DNA of 64,000 nucleotides from Pseudomaricurvus alkylphenolicus (GTDB taxonomy: Bacteria; Pseudomonadota; Gammaproteobacteria; Pseudomonadales; Cellvibrionaceae), in the NCBI RefSeq assembly GCF_011683955.1, contig NZ_JAAQPI010000005.1, forward strand, positions 62,001 through 126,000, read 5' to 3'. Below are positions 7,093-16,184 of this stretch, in pieces. Numbering within the stretch: position 1 is the stretch's first letter; each line of letters opens with the position of its first letter. The notes under the pieces are model-generated. The model did no database searches. It saw only the letters and a list, made by a program, of their open reading frames with translations, and was not told the origin of the DNA. Made by a program: the position numbers and the translations under genes.

Positions 7093-8607
7093 TCAGGTGC
7101 CTGAAAGGGATGTATCCAGCACGGATCGCTGCCAGCGGGTCTTTGAAAACAGGTAGTCCCGAGAGTTTCGCGCCAGGTCGGTTACTCTTTCAATATCGAT
7201 ATCGAGCATTTTACCATCCCACTTTCTGGCTTTGCCAGCCACAAATACGGCGTCTACGTTGCTGCTATCCATGGTGCTGACAATAGAGCCATAGGCATTG
7301 TTCATGGGCATCACATTCAGTGCGTCCGTTGTCAGCATGATGATGTCCGCCTCTTTCCCGGGAGTGAGGGTTCCTATTTTGTTTTCCAGTCCATTAGCCT
7401 TCGAGCCGTTCACGGTTGCAAGCTCTATTGTTTCACGGGTGGTCAGAAGTTCGGGCAGTTTCTCTTCACCTTGCAGGGAACGCTGGTTAATTAGCATGCG
7501 CTGTAACGTAAAGATACTGCGCATCATCGCAAATGGACTTTGAGTCATGGTTCCGTCTACATCGCTGCTCAAACTCGGTCGAATTCCCAAATCCAGTGCT
7601 TTCTGGATGGGAGGCATGCCGTGTCTCATCACCATTTCAATCGGGCTGGCAATAGAGACGTGAACGCCGTGATCAGCAATGGTTTTCCAGGCCGCATCGG
7701 TGAGTTCGGTGCAATGAATGAAAGTAATGTCCGGGCCCAGCAGTCCCTTCTTACCAAGAGAAACGACAATATTCGAGAATTCCGGATTGAACCAAGGAAC
7801 AACGTGCGAGACGATCGGCACTCCCGCTTCACGGGCGAAATGAATGTCACTTTCCGTCAAGTAGGTATTGAATCCCAGGGACAGAAGCCCATCATTATTG
7901 CTGAAATGCGTTTTGTTCAAACGCTCAAAGTCTTGACGACCGTGACAAAAGACCGCGCGAACCCCCGATTCGTGTAAACCCTTTATGCTCGCATCGTTGT
8001 TTTCAATGGTGGGCTCTACGGAGGATAAATCCACTACGGTAGTGATGCCGTGATTCAACGCGCTTAATCCGGATAATAATTGTCCAATATAAGCGTCCTC
8101 CGCTCGAAAAAACTGGTTGACACCTATATCTGTGTAGATATCCCGAACATAGTCAGAAAGGAGTGCATTGCTCATTTGGTTAATGAGTACGCGTTGATAG
8201 TTATGGTGGTGGGTATCAATGAAACCGGGCATGATGATGTGATTGGACGCATCAATCATTTCTACGCCGTCCGATGCGGGCAGATTCTTTCCAACAGCGG
8301 CAATCTTGGATCCCCGAATCAGAACATCCGCTTTGTCAAAGTCGCCGAGTTTGGAGTCCATGGTTAGCACGACGCCGTCTTTCAATAGTATATGACGCCC
8401 TTGAGGGAAGTGGCTGGCGGTTGCGCTCGTGTTGGTTGAGGAGCCAACCGCAGCGCCGGACAGAGATGCCCCTGCAATAGTCCCAACCATTGCACCCCTA
8501 GTCGTTGATCGGATGAAGTTTCGGCGGGACATGTCTTTACTTTCCAGGCGTTCTCCACCAGGTTGATTTGTCTGTGAATTATCACAGTTGAGTTCTTTTT
8601 TACGCAT
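7093..8607 (-). CDS. Tat-exported amidohydrolase (ATZ/TRZ-type metal-dependent hydrolase)
   Basis: 504 aa. A twin-arginine motif (SRRNFIRSTTRGAMVG, from residue 26) precedes the amidohydrolase domain. Metal-site landmarks: IMPGFIDTHHHNYQRV, a histidine in IVSHVVPW, IHCTELTD, and the aspartate in RPSLSSDVDGTM. C-terminal NKIGTLTPGKEADIIML is standard for the family. Members deaminate or hydrolyse cyclic or heteroaromatic compounds, usually in the cytosol, so export is uncommon. An internal ATG at 8532, starting MSRRNF with GGAAAG upstream, is an equally good start; the longer form is listed because AAAGAGAA precedes it. Downstream of the TonB gene and in the same direction, but separated by a terminator. 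Confidence 0.88.
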   Translation of the reverse strand: MRKKELNCDNSQTNQPGGERLESKDMSRRNFIRSTTRGAMVGTIAGASLSGAAVGSSTNTSATASHFPQGRHILLKDGVVLTMDSKLGDFDKADVLIRGSKIAAVGKNLPASDGVEMIDASNHIIMPGFIDTHHHNYQRVLINQMSNALLSDYVRDIYTDIGVNQFFRAEDAYIGQLLSGLSALNHGITTVVDLSSVEPTIENNDASIKGLHESGVRAVFCHGRQDFERLNKTHFSNNDGLLSLGFNTYLTESDIHFAREAGVPIVSHVVPWFNPEFSNIVVSLGKKGLLGPDITFIHCTELTDAAWKTIADHGVHVSIASPIEMVMRHGMPPIQKALDLGIRPSLSSDVDGTMTQSPFAMMRSIFTLQRMLINQRSLQGEEKLPELLTTRETIELATVNGSKANGLENKIGTLTPGKEADIIMLTTDALNVMPMNNAYGSIVSTMDSSNVDAVFVAGKARKWDGKMLDIDIERVTDLARNSRDYLFSKTRWQRSVLDTSLSGT

Positions 8608-8668
8608 ATCATTCTCTTTTTCGGTTTACAGCTGGTCATCTGTCAGCGACAAAGTCATCGGTTATTCA

Positions 8669-8694
8669 AAAAAGGGGTGGCCATTGGACCACCC
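8669..8694 (-). terminator. terminator of TonB receptor gene
   Basis: On the minus strand GGGTGG pairs with CCACCC and is followed by CTTTTTTG. It lies 61 bp after the TonB gene's stop and separates it from the amidohydrolase. A second perfect hairpin (AAACTGCAAC/GTTGCAGTTT, 8704-8733) sits between this one and the TonB gene. Confidence 0.8.
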
Positions 8695-8703
8695 TAAGAG
8701 GAG

Positions 8704-8733
8704 AAACTGCAACCAAATCCAAAGTTGCAGTTT
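8704..8733. terminator. second hairpin in the TonB/amidohydrolase gap
   Basis: AAACTGCAAC and GTTGCAGTTT pair perfectly around ten bases. TTTTT extends the plus-strand side, while the minus strand has only TTT, so it may strengthen the neighbouring terminator or act on antisense transcription. Confidence 0.5.
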
Positions 8734-8754
8734 TTAGACAACCGTAACAACTCC

Positions 8755-11127
8755 CTAGAAACGATAGGTCAAGTCGATACCGGATGTGCGATGGCTTCCC
8801 GGGTGAACAAAACCACCAGGGCCATCGTACTCGGCGTTGTATATTTCGTTGGTTAGATTTTTAACCCATGCTGCCAGCCTCCAGGTTCCGTCTTCGGTTT
8901 CCAGTGCCAGGCTGGCGTTGACCAGGTTGACAGGGTCGCGGCTGGAGAATTCCTCCGGAGACCAATAGGTGCGCCCCAGACGTTGGTAATCCAGGCGTGT
9001 GATGGCATTGACGCCCTCGATGTAGATTGGAGTCGTGTACTGAAAGCCAAAATTTGATGTGTATACGGGCACGTATGGAGCGTGGTTCCCCTTGGTGGGG
9101 AAATCCTCATTGGCGGTGTATTTATCGATTTCGCTTTTTATGCGACCGTAGGCACCAAAAACGTCCAAACCTTCCAGGGGCGTGCGCCAGAGGAAGTCAA
9201 GCTCAACGCCCGACATGGTGACTTCGTCAATATTAAGCAGCGTCTGCGCATTGATCGACTGGGTAGAAACAAAGATAAAAAACTGCTTGTTCTTTACTTC
9301 AGTATTGAATATGGCACCATTCAGGCGCAGACTGCCATCGAGTAAAACTGACTTGAAACCTAGCTCAATATCCTTGGTTTCCTCTTGTTTAAACACATCA
9401 GTGATATTTTCAGGAATCTGAATCTGGCGCTGGTAATCAAAGCTGGCATGGTCCGCCGCTACGGCCGAGGCAATGCCCGTTTGGTTAAAACCTCCCGCGC
9501 GAAAGCCGGTTCCCCAGGAACCGTAAACCGTCAGCTCCTCTGAGGGTTGCCAGCGCAGGTTCAGTTTTGGCTGCAATTTATCAAAGGTTTCCTCTTGTTT
9601 TTGCCCAAAAAACTGACCCGTGGCTTGAGCGGGAATGAATGCAGTCGGTGTTAACGATGTGATTTCGCGGACATCTTCGTCGTAGCGGAGGGCAAACGAG
9701 AGCTCCAGAGTGTCGCTCAAATCGTAGGCGAGCTGCCCGAAGAGCGCCCAGGCTTCGATGTCTGTTTTGTCTCGAACATAACCGCTCGAGGGGTTTACCT
9801 CGCGCCCTCCAAATGGAAAAGCGGAGGGTGCTCTAATAACGATATCATCAGTGTCTATACCATTGATAATGGATTTATCGCGCTGATTGCTGACATAGTA
9901 GGCGCCGGCGATCCAGCGCAGACTGTCTTCAGCGGGAGAGGTCAGTTTGATCTCCTGGGAAATGGCTTGGCTGCTCTCAATGGCGGCTTGGGTAAAGCCA
10001 CGGCCAGGGCCGTAAGGCGTATCCAGCTGGCCGTCGGGCAGGCCATTGAACGCAGTGAGACCAAGAACAGCGCTATCTCCGTAGCTGTTGACATCGACTT
10101 CGTCCCATGCGGTAACAGCGGTTAACTCGGCCCAACCCAGATCCCAATCCAGTTTGAAGGACGCAACGGCCAGGTCTTTGACACTTTTCCCTTTAACATT
10201 GTTATCGGCTTTCAGATCTTCGACCGTGATGTTGGCATCTCCGATCAAATCACATGTACGTGGAGCGGCGCCACAGTCCGGTCCAAGTCCGGCTTCATTG
10301 CCGATATTAAAGTTTGGACGAAAGAAACTTGAAGATACGTCAAAGTTAAAGGCGCCGCCCTCGGTACGTGCTTGGTTATAACGAAGGTCCATGCTCATTG
10401 CGTCGCTGACATCCCAACGTAGCTTGATCCGACCGGAGGAATCCTTATAAGGGTCGACGTAGCCATTAAGGACTCTGTTTTTGATACGACCATCCGAGTC
10501 AGTGAAATTTCCGGCGATACGGAAAAATAGCTTGTCTTCAATAAGAGAGCCGGAATAGGCAGCCGATATTTTAGAGCGGTCACCGCTACCGCTACCAATA
10601 CTGACCTTACCTTCCGCTTCATTGCTGGCTTCTTTTGAGGTTACCAAAATTGCGCCACCGATGGCATTTCGACCGTAGAGTGCACCTTGTGGGCCCTTTA
10701 GCACTTCAATTTGCTGAATATCAAATAGTTCCTGGGTCAGGGCAGTGGGGCTGGTCGTCAGGACACCGTCGTAAACAACAGCAACGGATTGTTCTGTATT
10801 TCTATTTGAGGTGATGCCCCGGATGGTTAGAAACGCTGAACCTGCATCCTGAATGTCCAGCATCATTACGTTGGGTGTCAAGTTGAGGAAATCGGATGCG
10901 CGTTCAATCGCTGCGTCTTCAATCATACTTTCCGAAAAAGCCTGCACGGTCGCTGGTACATCCTGTAAGCTCTCAGCACGTTTTCGAGACGTAACAACAA
11001 TTTCTTCCAGCACAAAGTCATTTGCAGATTCCTCTGTCGCTGAAACCATTTGGTTCAACACCCCTCCAAGAAGGAATGAAGTTATCGCTATTGACAACGG
11101 GTTCTTTGATGCTCTCGTTTTTTTCAC
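8755..11127 (-). CDS. TonB-dependent receptor
   Basis: 790 aa. Signal peptide to about residue 30, TonB-box-like LEEIVVTSRKRAESL, plug domain with IQQIEVLKGPQGALYGRNAIGGAI, then a beta-barrel ending in an aromatic residue (SGIDLTYRF), as outer-membrane proteins need for BAM assembly. The plug is of the FecA/CirA-like group expanded in marine gammaproteobacteria for carbohydrates, aromatics or siderophores. Near-identical plug start to the receptor cut at 1-346. TetR gene 11273 lies upstream in the same direction, with ATCGAA direct repeats in the gap. The ligand is unknown. Confidence 0.95.
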   Translation of the reverse strand: MKKTRASKNPLSIAITSFLLGGVLNQMVSATEESANDFVLEEIVVTSRKRAESLQDVPATVQAFSESMIEDAAIERASDFLNLTPNVMMLDIQDAGSAFLTIRGITSNRNTEQSVAVVYDGVLTTSPTALTQELFDIQQIEVLKGPQGALYGRNAIGGAILVTSKEASNEAEGKVSIGSGSGDRSKISAAYSGSLIEDKLFFRIAGNFTDSDGRIKNRVLNGYVDPYKDSSGRIKLRWDVSDAMSMDLRYNQARTEGGAFNFDVSSSFFRPNFNIGNEAGLGPDCGAAPRTCDLIGDANITVEDLKADNNVKGKSVKDLAVASFKLDWDLGWAELTAVTAWDEVDVNSYGDSAVLGLTAFNGLPDGQLDTPYGPGRGFTQAAIESSQAISQEIKLTSPAEDSLRWIAGAYYVSNQRDKSIINGIDTDDIVIRAPSAFPFGGREVNPSSGYVRDKTDIEAWALFGQLAYDLSDTLELSFALRYDEDVREITSLTPTAFIPAQATGQFFGQKQEETFDKLQPKLNLRWQPSEELTVYGSWGTGFRAGGFNQTGIASAVAADHASFDYQRQIQIPENITDVFKQEETKDIELGFKSVLLDGSLRLNGAIFNTEVKNKQFFIFVSTQSINAQTLLNIDEVTMSGVELDFLWRTPLEGLDVFGAYGRIKSEIDKYTANEDFPTKGNHAPYVPVYTSNFGFQYTTPIYIEGVNAITRLDYQRLGRTYWSPEEFSSRDPVNLVNASLALETEDGTWRLAAWVKNLTNEIYNAEYDGPGGFVHPGSHRTSGIDLTYRF

Positions 11128-11225
11128 TTTCTCTCTCCTCGTAGTGTTATTGGCTCAGTAGGCTGACTTTGTGAAGCCATTCTCCTTAGCCGTCACTTGC
11201 TGTAACTGTCCGCACCCCTGAAGGT

Positions 11226-11260
11226 AAATCGAATAAAAATCGAATAATATTCAATAATGG
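11226..11260. promoter_or_regulatory. ATCGAA direct repeats upstream of TonB receptor
   Basis: AAATCGAATAA occurs twice, 11 bp apart (ATCGAA at 11228 and 11239), followed by an AATAATATT dyad. It is 100-130 bp upstream of the TonB start at 11127. A third ATCGAATA is at 12036, upstream of the TetR gene, so it may be the TetR operator. Confidence 0.4.
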
Positions 11261-11272
11261 TCAAAAAAAAGC

Positions 11273-11995
11273 CTACGCGGCGTTCTCTGATTCTCCCAAA
11301 TTAACAATATCGCTGTTCGCGAGACTGGCTTCTATCCGCTTGACGACCGCAGGCGTATCCTCGTGTGACCAGCCCCATCCTTTCAAAAGCCGAACAATGT
11401 TGCAGATGTACGCCTGCTTCCATTCATGCACAAATGATTCGGTTTGTTGGTCGAAGTCAGAATAAGCCAAAGTGTCGGCTCCAATCGCCAGCGACCAAAC
11501 CCCTAGGCCCATGGTTGTGGCGGAGGCCTCTGGTTCAGGCTCCTCTTGCTCATTCAGCTCAGATCGCGTCTGTTTGTAAAGTTGGAGGAAAAATTCCCAC
11601 ACTTCATTTAGCAAAGCCTGGTGTCGCTGGCAGAGTGCTGGCGTTGCACGCTTCCAAATTGAGGGAGACATGGCCAAATTTGAAATCTCCGCCAACGATG
11701 GATTCTTGTCTGCGTAATTTGCTCCAACAAGACAAGTTGCGATTAATTTCTCAGCGCCGGTTTCTCCAACTTTTACACCTTCTTGAAAGTCTTTATAGCG
11801 ACGCTCCATACTCTGGATGCCCAAAGCGATGAGAAGATCCTCTTTACAGGGATAATGGCTATAGAGTGTGCCAGTGGAAATTCCACAACGTTTTCCGAGT
11901 TCAGATATTTTCATATCAAAGTAACCGGATTCCTCAATTAACAGCTTTGCCTGCTTGAGGATTTCCAATTCTCGTTGTTGCCGTTTCCTTTGCAT
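11273..11995 (-). CDS. TetR/AcrR-family regulator
   Basis: 240 aa. N-terminal helix-turn-helix at about 25-50 (KISELGKRCGISTGTLYSHYPCKEDLL) is clearly TetR. The C-terminal ligand-binding half has no recognisable subfamily and includes an acidic stretch (NEQEEPEPEAS). The ATG at 11995 has GAGACAG upstream; an adjacent TTG is less likely. It probably represses the TonB gene downstream (8755-11127) and itself; ATCGAATA repeats lie in both gaps. The inducer is unknown. Confidence 0.9.
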   Translation of the reverse strand: MQRKRQQRELEILKQAKLLIEESGYFDMKISELGKRCGISTGTLYSHYPCKEDLLIALGIQSMERRYKDFQEGVKVGETGAEKLIATCLVGANYADKNPSLAEISNLAMSPSIWKRATPALCQRHQALLNEVWEFFLQLYKQTRSELNEQEEPEPEASATTMGLGVWSLAIGADTLAYSDFDQQTESFVHEWKQAYICNIVRLLKGWGWSHEDTPAVVKRIEASLANSDIVNLGESENAA

Positions 11996-12026
11996 CAAAT
12001 CTGTCTCTGGCGCTCATACATGGCAA

Positions 12027-12050
12027 TGAACATTAATCGAATATAGTTCA
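12027..12050. promoter_or_regulatory. inverted repeat upstream of TetR gene
   Basis: TGAAC and GTTCA arms, 14 bp apart, enclose ATCGAATA. It is 32-55 bp upstream of the TetR start. The ATCGAATA core recurs at 11228 and 11239, consistent with autoregulation. A separate direct repeat AACGTT (12067 and 12077) follows; its meaning is unclear. Confidence 0.4.
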
Positions 12051-12113
12051 TTCTCAGCTGAGGTGCAACGTTTATGAACGTTATTTCACTTTGATAGCTT
12101 AGATTTAAACGGA

Positions 12114-12665
12114 CTATCGCTTCGGCGATGTGTTCTTGTGTAGCCAAGGGGCCATCACGCGATTGGCCCAGGGCAAGATCGGGTGAGTCAGTGAGGAGGC
12201 CAGCAGCACCACAATCACGAATATGGCGAGTGCCTGCGGAAGATCTCCGATCAGTGGATCCAGTGACAATGTCAGCAACATGATCATGGGATACACGCAG
12301 CTAATGGTCAGCAGAGCACGTTTCCAATAGGGCGGCAGCGGTACGGCCTGGGGCGAAGGCTGCACAAACCAGCCGTGATTGTCGCACTTTTCCAGCGGCG
12401 TTGATTGGTCCCAAAGCAGATCATTGATCTGTTCAAACCATGCGTCGTGGGTCTCTGAGTGAGTTGTCTTAATAACGATAAGATACCGATTCATTGCCGT
12501 TTCCTTCAGCTCAATCACGTCAATCGAGGCGCAACTGCCTGTATCGAGCAGTTGGTGAATAACTTCCCGCATACAACGTTCATAGGCTTCTTTGTTGCCC
12601 GGCCTGATTCGATGGGTCGCTAGATAGGTGGTCGTGTTTGGAGCTGTTTGGTCAATTTGGGTCAT
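12114..12665 (-). CDS. ABM-domain (antibiotic biosynthesis monooxygenase-like) membrane protein
   Basis: 183 aa. The N-terminal 100 residues resemble a ferredoxin-like ABM domain (TYLATHRIRPGNKEAYERCM, NRYLIVIKTTHSETHDAWFE). Two hydrophobic helices follow at about 112-135 and 143-163, so the domain is membrane-anchored. Proteins with this layout are widespread but uncharacterised; the ABM fold alone does not prove oxygenase activity. It is divergent from the Mo dehydrogenase operon at 12802 and shares its promoter region, so a functional link is possible but unproven. Confidence 0.75.
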   Translation of the reverse strand: MTQIDQTAPNTTTYLATHRIRPGNKEAYERCMREVIHQLLDTGSCASIDVIELKETAMNRYLIVIKTTHSETHDAWFEQINDLLWDQSTPLEKCDNHGWFVQPSPQAVPLPPYWKRALLTISCVYPMIMLLTLSLDPLIGDLPQALAIFVIVVLLASSLTHPILPWANRVMAPWLHKNTSPKR

Positions 12666-12744
12666 CTTGAGTCCGGATATCGTTACATTTGACGATTATT
12701 TCAAAAATCCAATGAAGTCGTGGTTTTGAAATCCACCGTTGCAA

Positions 12745-12774
12745 TTATCGATAAACTATATAAAATCGATATTA
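12745..12774. promoter_or_regulatory. paired ATCGAT boxes upstream of Mo dehydrogenase operon
   Basis: ATCGAT at 12747-12752 (within TTATCGATAA) and 12765-12770 (within AAAATCGATATT), centres 18 bp apart, 32-55 bp upstream of the ATG at 12802. Paired boxes with 18-19 bp spacing recur at 18234, 36257, 37320 and 45105. A regulator binding as a dimer of dimers is inferred. Confidence 0.55.
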
Positions 12775-12801
12775 ATAAAACAAATATATATTGTGACTGG
12801 A

Positions 12802-15621
12802 ATGGCAAAGATTACACGCCGGGATTTTCTAAAGTTTAAGGCCGCAGGTATTGCGGTCAGTGTGGTGCCTTATGGCAGTCGTGCATTTGCGGCGTTGTTT
12901 GAGGACAAGCCACTGTCGCCCATTGAGTGGAGGCAGGACAATGGTGAGGCTCGCTTTCGAATTGACGGCATCGCCAAGGTCACGGGAAGTAAAGTCTTTG
13001 CTCGGGACATTCGGGCTAAGGACATGCCTCAATGGCCTGATAACCAGTCTCACGCCATGGTGTTAAGGGTGACACGCGCGGACCGTATTTTCGAAGGAAT
13101 CAACTTGAGCAGACTGGCAAATGGGTTGATGCCGGATCGCCTGGTGACCGCCGAGGATCTGACCCGCGATGGTTTGATGCAGCTGCCCCGGTTCTTCGAT
13201 GACACCCTGATGGCGAGAGCAGGAGAGACCGCGGCTCACCTTGGTGCCGCGGTTGCCGTTTTGATCTTTCACGACTTTGCCCGCTTCCGCCTGGCCAAGC
13301 AGGCGCTGCAATTCAGGCAAGACGTGATTCAATACGGGGCGGAGACTGGTCCCATCGAACGGCCTCCCTGGGGCAGCTACCGTTATGTGCGGGTAGGGGG
13401 CGATAGTCCCTACGATGAAGATGTTTTTTCCAGTCTCAAGGACAGCCCAATTTTTCCGGGCTACAAGAAGCAGGAGCTCGAATGGCCGGAGGCGGATCTC
13501 CGTGGAGACGTCGGTGAGCGCGGTATGTACTACGCAGAGGAAATCGGTCGCGAGATCGAACGTCCCGGGCGGGATGTGATGGTCCTGAGCCGGGATTATT
13601 TTTCCCAATCCACCGATATGGCGGCATTGGAGCCCGACAGCGTCAACACCTGGTATAACGAGCAGGAACACAGCCTCCACATGGTCATTCCGACGCAATC
13701 GCCACAGGATGCCGCCAGGCACGTCGCGGAAATCTGTGCCCGGGGAAAAGCGCCGGTAAAACAGCTCTATATCCATCCTTGCCACACTGTGGGTTATGGC
13801 ACCAAAGACCGCCAGACGCTTCCATACCTTGGATTGGCGGCGGCCTTCTATGCCGGCGGCCGACCTCTCAGGATATCTCATGACCGCTTCGAGCACTTTC
13901 AGACATCCCACAAGCGCCATAGCTTTAAGATGCATTACAACATTGCGGTCAACAAGAATAACCATCGATTCGAAGCGCTGCAGGCCGACATGCAAGTCAA
14001 TGGAGGAGGGCGTCGAACCTATTCTCCGTCAGTTGCCAGAGCGGGTATTGTCCAGGCCCAATCCATCTACTATTTTCCCAAATCAGATCTCCAGGCCACG
14101 TCCATTGCCTCGCGAGCCGTCGACGCCGGTTCAGCGAGAGGCTACGGTGCGCTGCAAACCTTGTCTGCAACCGAAATGCTGGTTGATGAAGTTGCGCAAG
14201 AATTAGGTACCGATGCGATCGATCTTCGTCTCAAGAATGTGCTCAAGTCGGGAATGAAAGCCTCTCATGGCGCGGTGCCGACCTGGGCGCTTCGCGCTGA
14301 AGAAATTCTGCAAAAAGCGCGTAAACACCCACTTTGGGAAAACAGATCTGAGCGCAAGAGCCGCTACGAGCAGAAGCATCCCGGGTATCGATATGGGGTG
14401 GGTTTTGCCTGCATTCACAAAGACTTTGGTATGGGCGTCGATGCCGCCTTTGCTGGTGTGGAGCTCAGTGCCGACGGGCGTATACATCTGCGTCATACCG
14501 GGGCGGAAATCGGTACCGGTACAGCCACCAGTCAGGCAATTGTATGTTCTGAGTGGCTGGGACGGGCAGCGGACAAAGTGACCATGGCGGTGATCGACTG
14601 GGCAGACCTGCCAATGGTCAGCGGCGGCAACCCCTTTGTACCGCGTCAGGACGAGCAGGATCGAAACGCAGAGAACCCATTTTGGACTCCGCATTTGGCC
14701 TCTCCCTCCAGCGCAACCAACTCGGCCTACTTTTTCTCTCACGCCACTCGTGAAGCGGCTCGAATTATTTTTGATTTTGGACTTTGGCCAGCGGCTTTAG
14801 CCATTTGGATGCGGGGTATTGGCGGAGGGCAGGTGACGGGCTCTACATTAAAGCGTGAACACGCACAGTGGATCGACGGACACCTGACGGTAGGAGGCAT
14901 GCAACCTCTGTCACTGCCAACCCTGGCAGCCAAAGCCCACAAACTTGGGTTGGTGACTGGCGCGGTTACTCATGTGTTTGATCGATGGCAGTGGGCAGAA
15001 GCTGAGTTTTCGATTGATGGTCAAACGGATCGTCGGCCCATTGATGGATTGTCTGTGCGTTATGGTGAGGGTGCGCCTGAACGCAAGAAATCACAGCAGA
15101 CAACGCCCGGGGGATTTCACCCGTTGCCGCGCCTGAAAGCCTATTTTCCCCCTGCCGCCAGGGCAAAGGCTTACAAAACCTATTACAGCGGACTGGGAAT
15201 GCTGGTGGAGCTGGCGGTGAATACCGGCACGGGCAAAGTCTCCGTTCTCTCCCATCACTCGATCATGGAATGTGGAAAAATGCTGGTGCCGGAATTGGTA
15301 TCGGGGCAATTACAGGGCGGTATTGCCATGGGTATCGGCCATGCCTTGCACGAATACTTACCGCTCTACGAAGACGGTCCCGGCAATGGCACCTGGAACT
15401 TCAATCGCTATCATGTTCCAAGAGCCAGGGATGTTGCTGTCTGGCATCAAAGCGCTGACGTTCTGCCGCCGCTTTCCGACTCCGACCCCAATAAGGGGGT
15501 TGCCGAAGGTGTCACCATTCCGGTGATTCCCGCTATTGCCAACGCCTTGGCTCATGCTACCGGACATCGATTCCGGGAGTTGCCCGTCACGCCAGAAAAG
15601 ATTCGCGAGGTGCTGTTGTGA
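12802..15621 (+). CDS. molybdopterin-binding subunit, isoquinoline/nicotinate/aldehyde dehydrogenase-type (xanthine dehydrogenase family)
   Basis: 939 aa. A Tat signal begins it (MAKITRRDFLKFKAAGIAVS), so it works in the periplasm. Xanthine-oxidase-family landmarks include SARGYGALQTLSATEMLVDE, the GIGGGQVTGS loop, GGIAMGIGHALHE and the C-terminal PNKGVAEGVTIPV with the expected catalytic Glu. The Mo cofactor is likely molybdopterin-cytosine dinucleotide. Role: hydroxylation of a heteroaromatic ring or oxidation of an aldehyde with water as oxygen donor. Longer than the usual ~730 aa. The ATG at 12802 is directly before the Tat signal. The 2Fe-2S gene overlaps by 4 bp, followed by the cytochrome c. 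Substrate not deducible. Confidence 0.92.
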   Translation: MAKITRRDFLKFKAAGIAVSVVPYGSRAFAALFEDKPLSPIEWRQDNGEARFRIDGIAKVTGSKVFARDIRAKDMPQWPDNQSHAMVLRVTRADRIFEGINLSRLANGLMPDRLVTAEDLTRDGLMQLPRFFDDTLMARAGETAAHLGAAVAVLIFHDFARFRLAKQALQFRQDVIQYGAETGPIERPPWGSYRYVRVGGDSPYDEDVFSSLKDSPIFPGYKKQELEWPEADLRGDVGERGMYYAEEIGREIERPGRDVMVLSRDYFSQSTDMAALEPDSVNTWYNEQEHSLHMVIPTQSPQDAARHVAEICARGKAPVKQLYIHPCHTVGYGTKDRQTLPYLGLAAAFYAGGRPLRISHDRFEHFQTSHKRHSFKMHYNIAVNKNNHRFEALQADMQVNGGGRRTYSPSVARAGIVQAQSIYYFPKSDLQATSIASRAVDAGSARGYGALQTLSATEMLVDEVAQELGTDAIDLRLKNVLKSGMKASHGAVPTWALRAEEILQKARKHPLWENRSERKSRYEQKHPGYRYGVGFACIHKDFGMGVDAAFAGVELSADGRIHLRHTGAEIGTGTATSQAIVCSEWLGRAADKVTMAVIDWADLPMVSGGNPFVPRQDEQDRNAENPFWTPHLASPSSATNSAYFFSHATREAARIIFDFGLWPAALAIWMRGIGGGQVTGSTLKREHAQWIDGHLTVGGMQPLSLPTLAAKAHKLGLVTGAVTHVFDRWQWAEAEFSIDGQTDRRPIDGLSVRYGEGAPERKKSQQTTPGGFHPLPRLKAYFPPAARAKAYKTYYSGLGMLVELAVNTGTGKVSVLSHHSIMECGKMLVPELVSGQLQGGIAMGIGHALHEYLPLYEDGPGNGTWNFNRYHVPRARDVAVWHQSADVLPPLSDSDPNKGVAEGVTIPVIPAIANALAHATGHRFRELPVTPEKIREVLL

Positions 15622-16169
15622 GCAAATCCGCTGTTGCTACCCGACCCCTGACCATCATGATCAATGGCAAACTTCAAGGTCCTTTCGAGGTGCCTGAAGG
15701 ACTGATGTTGATTGACTTTTTGCACGAGTATATGAACCTGACCGGCACTCACTTTGGATGTGGACAGGGAATGTGTCGTGCCTGCACAGTGATTTACGAT
15801 AAAGACGACGGTACTTCAGAAGAACGGAGGGCCTGTATTACCGGCGTGCATTACTTTAATGGCAAACGTATTCGAACCATTGAAGGTCATGCCAGCCACA
15901 ATGATGCCGGCGAGGTCGTATCGCTTTCACCCGTACAACAGGCCTTTTTGGATCATTACTCTTTTCAATGTGGTTACTGTACCCCCGGTTTTGTCAATGC
16001 GGCGACGCTTTTGGTGGAAAAGCTCAGCACCAATCCGATATCCCGAGATCAACTGGAGACGGTCATTGAAGAGGCGCTGGGGGAGCATATCTGCCGCTGC
16101 ACGGGTTATGTGCGCTACTACCAAGCGGTGAAGGCAACACTGCTGGACATACCCGGGTTAGTGGTCTGA
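15618..16169 (+). CDS. (2Fe-2S)-binding subunit of the Mo dehydrogenase
   Basis: 183 aa. The plant-type ferredoxin cluster uses GCGQGMCRACTV plus RRACITG; Arg replaces the usual Gly in CGxC. The second, helical cluster uses CGYCTPG and CRCTGY. Electrons run from Mo through both clusters to the cytochrome encoded next. It starts at a GTG sharing GTGA with the preceding stop, so it is translationally coupled. No signal peptide; export with the Tat-bearing large subunit is likely. Confidence 0.93.
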   Translation: MSKSAVATRPLTIMINGKLQGPFEVPEGLMLIDFLHEYMNLTGTHFGCGQGMCRACTVIYDKDDGTSEERRACITGVHYFNGKRIRTIEGHASHNDAGEVVSLSPVQQAFLDHYSFQCGYCTPGFVNAATLLVEKLSTNPISRDQLETVIEEALGEHICRCTGYVRYYQAVKATLLDIPGLVV

Positions 16170-16184
16170 GAGAAGCAAGCAACG

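Noticed and set aside
13063-13995. 310-codon open frame opposite the Mo subunit gene
   Set aside because: No domain, no Shine-Dalgarno, and full overlap with the Mo dehydrogenase.
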